A DNA stretch of 7,113 nt from Thermogutta sp. (GTDB lineage Bacteria > Planctomycetota > Planctomycetia > Pirellulales > Thermoguttaceae), in contig NZ_JACIYL010000168.1 in NCBI RefSeq assembly GCF_014359955.1, forward strand, positions 1-7,113, read 5' to 3'. This document shows, one piece after another, positions 5,335-7,113 of this stretch. Position numbers and translations under genes: made by a program. How positions within the stretch are numbered: position 1 is the first letter of the stretch; every line of letters starts with the position of its first letter. The notes below the pieces were generated by a model, which saw only the letters and a list, made by a program, of their open reading frames with translations, ran no database searches and was not told the origin of the DNA.

Positions 5335-7113
5335 ATGCAGGATTTTTCTCAAAACTCGGAGCCTTTAGCGGAGTCCCCGTCAGGTGTGGAGACGGGCTCC
5401 CCGAGCCACGAAAGCCGCTCGTCCCTGCAACCTGGCCAAATATGGCTGGACGGTGGGGTTCTGGCTTGTGCGTGTCCCGATTGCGGGGCACCCATGTCGA
5501 TTCGGCTGTGGTTGCGGTTGGCGGACTGCTGGCGGTGCGGGGCCAGCGTGGAGCTGACAGAGGAGCAGGAAGCGGAAGCGATTCGCCTCCTTCAGCTTTG
5601 GGAAGCAGAACGGCTCCAGCAAGTGCAACAGGCCGCCCGGTCTATCCAACCCTCGCTTCGCTCCAGGAGCACTGGACAGGGGCCGAAGGTTCCAACGGCC
5701 CCGCGTTGGACGGCAGAGGTGCCGCAATCGGTTGGTCAGCCGATGCGTTCCCCTTCTCGCCAGGCTGAGGAGCGACGGGAGTTTCTCCGCCAATCGATAG
5801 CGCCGCGGAAAGTTCGCAGCCTTTGGCAGGTCATTTGGGACGACGCCCCTGCCTGGCTGATCAGTCTCGTGTTTCATCTGGTCGCATTCCTGCTTCTGGG
5901 AATGCTGGCCGCGCCAGGAGGCCTGCCTCCGCCGGCCATCACGCTTTCGACTTCGATCAACTATCGAGACAGCCCTGGTGAGGAAGGGTTGCTGGAAGAG
6001 CGTGAGCATCTCCCGAACGAATTCGAAGAGGCCGGGCTGGTGACCGACGTCCACCTGCCCGCCGAGCAGGATGTGGGAATCGTGGATCAGTTTGCCCCCG
6101 ATTCGCTGGGGGAATCGCTGCAACCCACTCTTCCCATGGCCGCGGTAGCAGATCGCCTCAGCGACGTCCTTCTTTCCCGGCCGGTGGCCGCCATATTTGC
6201 GGGTCGGGATCCGTCAGTGCGATCACGGCTCCTGGCTGAACAGGGCGGAACGAACGAAACCGAAGCCGCCGTCGCCCGCGGACTGCGATGGCTGGCCAAA
6301 CATCAGAATGCCGACGGGAGTTGGTCGCTCCACGCCTTCCATTTGGCGCCCGGGGCCTCCGGTGATGAAGACGGACTCGGCCAGCAGGCTGACGTGGCTG
6401 CCACCGCTCTGGCCCTGCTGCCTTTTCTGGGAGCCGGTCAGACACACATCCAGGGGGAATACCGCCAGGTCGTTTTGAAGGGCCTTAACTGGCTTGTCAG
6501 TCACCAAGGACCCGATGGTGACCTGCGGGGAAACGGCATTGGCGACATGTACGCGCACGGACAGGCGGCCCTGGTCCTCTGTGAAGCCTACGCGATGACT
6601 CAGGACCCGCAACTGCGAGAACCTGCGCAAAAAGCGATCGATTTTATCATTCGCGCTCAGCATCCGGCGGGCGGGTGGCGCTATGAACCTGGACAGGAAG
6701 GAGATACGAGCGTACTGGGCTGGCAATTGATGGCCCTCCGCAGCGGAAAGATGGCGTATCTTCGCGTACCGGACACCGTGTTCTACAAAGCCTCTCAGTA
6801 CCTCGATTCAGCACAAACGGATCAATATGGCGGCCGCTACGCCTATCGGCCGGGGCATGCCGCAACTCCCACTATGACCGCTGAAGCCCTTTTGTGCCGC
6901 CAATATCTGGGCTGGCCAAGGGAACACCGAGGAATGAAAGCGGGGGCGTACTATCTCCTGGAAAACCTCCCGTCCCCCAAAAAGCTCGATACTTCTCAGC
7001 CCTGGTTCTATTACATCTACTATGCCACTCAGGTGATGCACAATATGGGCGGAGATTTCTGGCGTAAATGGAACGAGGCCATGAAAGCGACGCTTTTGCC
7101 CACCCAGCGGAAA
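5335..7113 (+). CDS. Membrane-anchored squalene-cyclase-like toroid protein with N-terminal zinc knuckles (3' end outside window)
   Basis: The frame stays open for 593 codons to the window edge. Residues 45-68 carry CACPDCG and CWRCG; C47/C50 and C65/C68 form a likely zinc ribbon. A Glu/Gln-rich helix (about 74-102), possibly coiled-coil, and a Pro/Arg/Gln-rich linker (103-160) follow. One membrane helix is at about 173-193 (WLISLVFHLVAFLLLGMLAA), then an acidic spacer to about 300. The rest is a prenyltransferase/squalene oxidase repeat domain: RGLRWLAKHQNADGSW (315-330), KGLNWLVSHQGPDGD (382-396), MYAHG (405-409), AIDFIIRAQHPAGGWRY (434-450), GDTSVLGWQLMAL (456-468) and YYATQVMHNMGGDFW (562-576). 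By family pattern I expect at least one more C-terminal repeat beyond the edge. The DxDD acid of hopene cyclases is not seen, so hopanoid synthesis is not supported. The extracytoplasmic toroid is probably a binding or unknown enzymatic module. Start choice: ATG 5335 keeps the zinc ribbon whole; TTG 5320 is possible and the next ATG (codon 54) would cut it. Confidence 0.88.
   Translation, partial: MQDFSQNSEPLAESPSGVETGSPSHESRSSLQPGQIWLDGGVLACACPDCGAPMSIRLWLRLADCWRCGASVELTEEQEAEAIRLLQLWEAERLQQVQQAARSIQPSLRSRSTGQGPKVPTAPRWTAEVPQSVGQPMRSPSRQAEERREFLRQSIAPRKVRSLWQVIWDDAPAWLISLVFHLVAFLLLGMLAAPGGLPPPAITLSTSINYRDSPGEEGLLEEREHLPNEFEEAGLVTDVHLPAEQDVGIVDQFAPDSLGESLQPTLPMAAVADRLSDVLLSRPVAAIFAGRDPSVRSRLLAEQGGTNETEAAVARGLRWLAKHQNADGSWSLHAFHLAPGASGDEDGLGQQADVAATALALLPFLGAGQTHIQGEYRQVVLKGLNWLVSHQGPDGDLRGNGIGDMYAHGQAALVLCEAYAMTQDPQLREPAQKAIDFIIRAQHPAGGWRYEPGQEGDTSVLGWQLMALRSGKMAYLRVPDTVFYKASQYLDSAQTDQYGGRYAYRPGHAATPTMTAEALLCRQYLGWPREHRGMKAGAYYLLENLPSPKKLDTSQPWFYYIYYATQVMHNMGGDFWRKWNEAMKATLLPTQRK

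Noticed and set aside
5380..6123. A 247-codon minus-strand open frame opposite the toroid gene
   Set aside because: The plus-strand frame carries the zinc knuckles, membrane helix and toroid repeats; the antisense translation is Arg/Gln/Pro-rich without motifs.
5335..7113. Squalene-hopene cyclase (shc)
   Set aside because: The QW-like repeats fit the fold, but the DxDD catalytic motif is not visible, and the N-terminal zinc ribbon and membrane helix do not belong to hopene cyclases.

Overview
The window looks like a chromosomal segment of a planctomycete, possibly near the Pirellulales/Thermoguttaceae. This rests on three things: the wording of the Dxs and NadK motifs, a membrane-anchored 'prenyltransferase/squalene oxidase repeat' protein of the kind expanded in planctomycetes, and a moderately high GC content. 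It is an inference from recognised family motifs; no database search was run.

Left part (1-3136, + strand): an isoprenoid/cofactor gene cluster. The 3' end of a polyprenyl diphosphate synthase overlaps by one base (TGATG) the start of dxs, which encodes the first enzyme of the MEP pathway. NAD kinase (nadK) follows after 55 bases with its own good ribosome binding site. Together they suggest one transcription unit making C5 precursors, condensing them into longer prenyl chains, and supplying NADP, whose reduced form is used by the next MEP enzyme, Dxr/IspC. A weak hairpin just after nadK may end the unit.

Middle part (3137-5010): a gene-free stretch of about 375 bases with a plausible sigma70-like promoter precedes a secreted, probably beta-rich protein of unknown function (+). 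This gene converges on a small minus-strand gene for a two-helix membrane protein with an NTF2/SnoaL-like tail. The two stop codons lie 35 bases apart and share a GC-rich hairpin.

Right part (5011-7113): a divergent intergenic region holds a 9-bp hairpin, an extended -10 element and a four-codon mini-ORF with a strong Shine-Dalgarno sequence. It leads into a large plus-strand gene that is open to the window edge (593 codons, no stop reached). Its product joins an N-terminal four-cysteine zinc-knuckle domain, a helical segment, a proline/arginine-rich linker, one membrane helix and a squalene-cyclase-like alpha/alpha toroid without a visible DxDD cyclase motif. It is the least understood and most interesting object here. 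No mobile elements, CRISPR arrays, tRNA or rRNA genes were seen.
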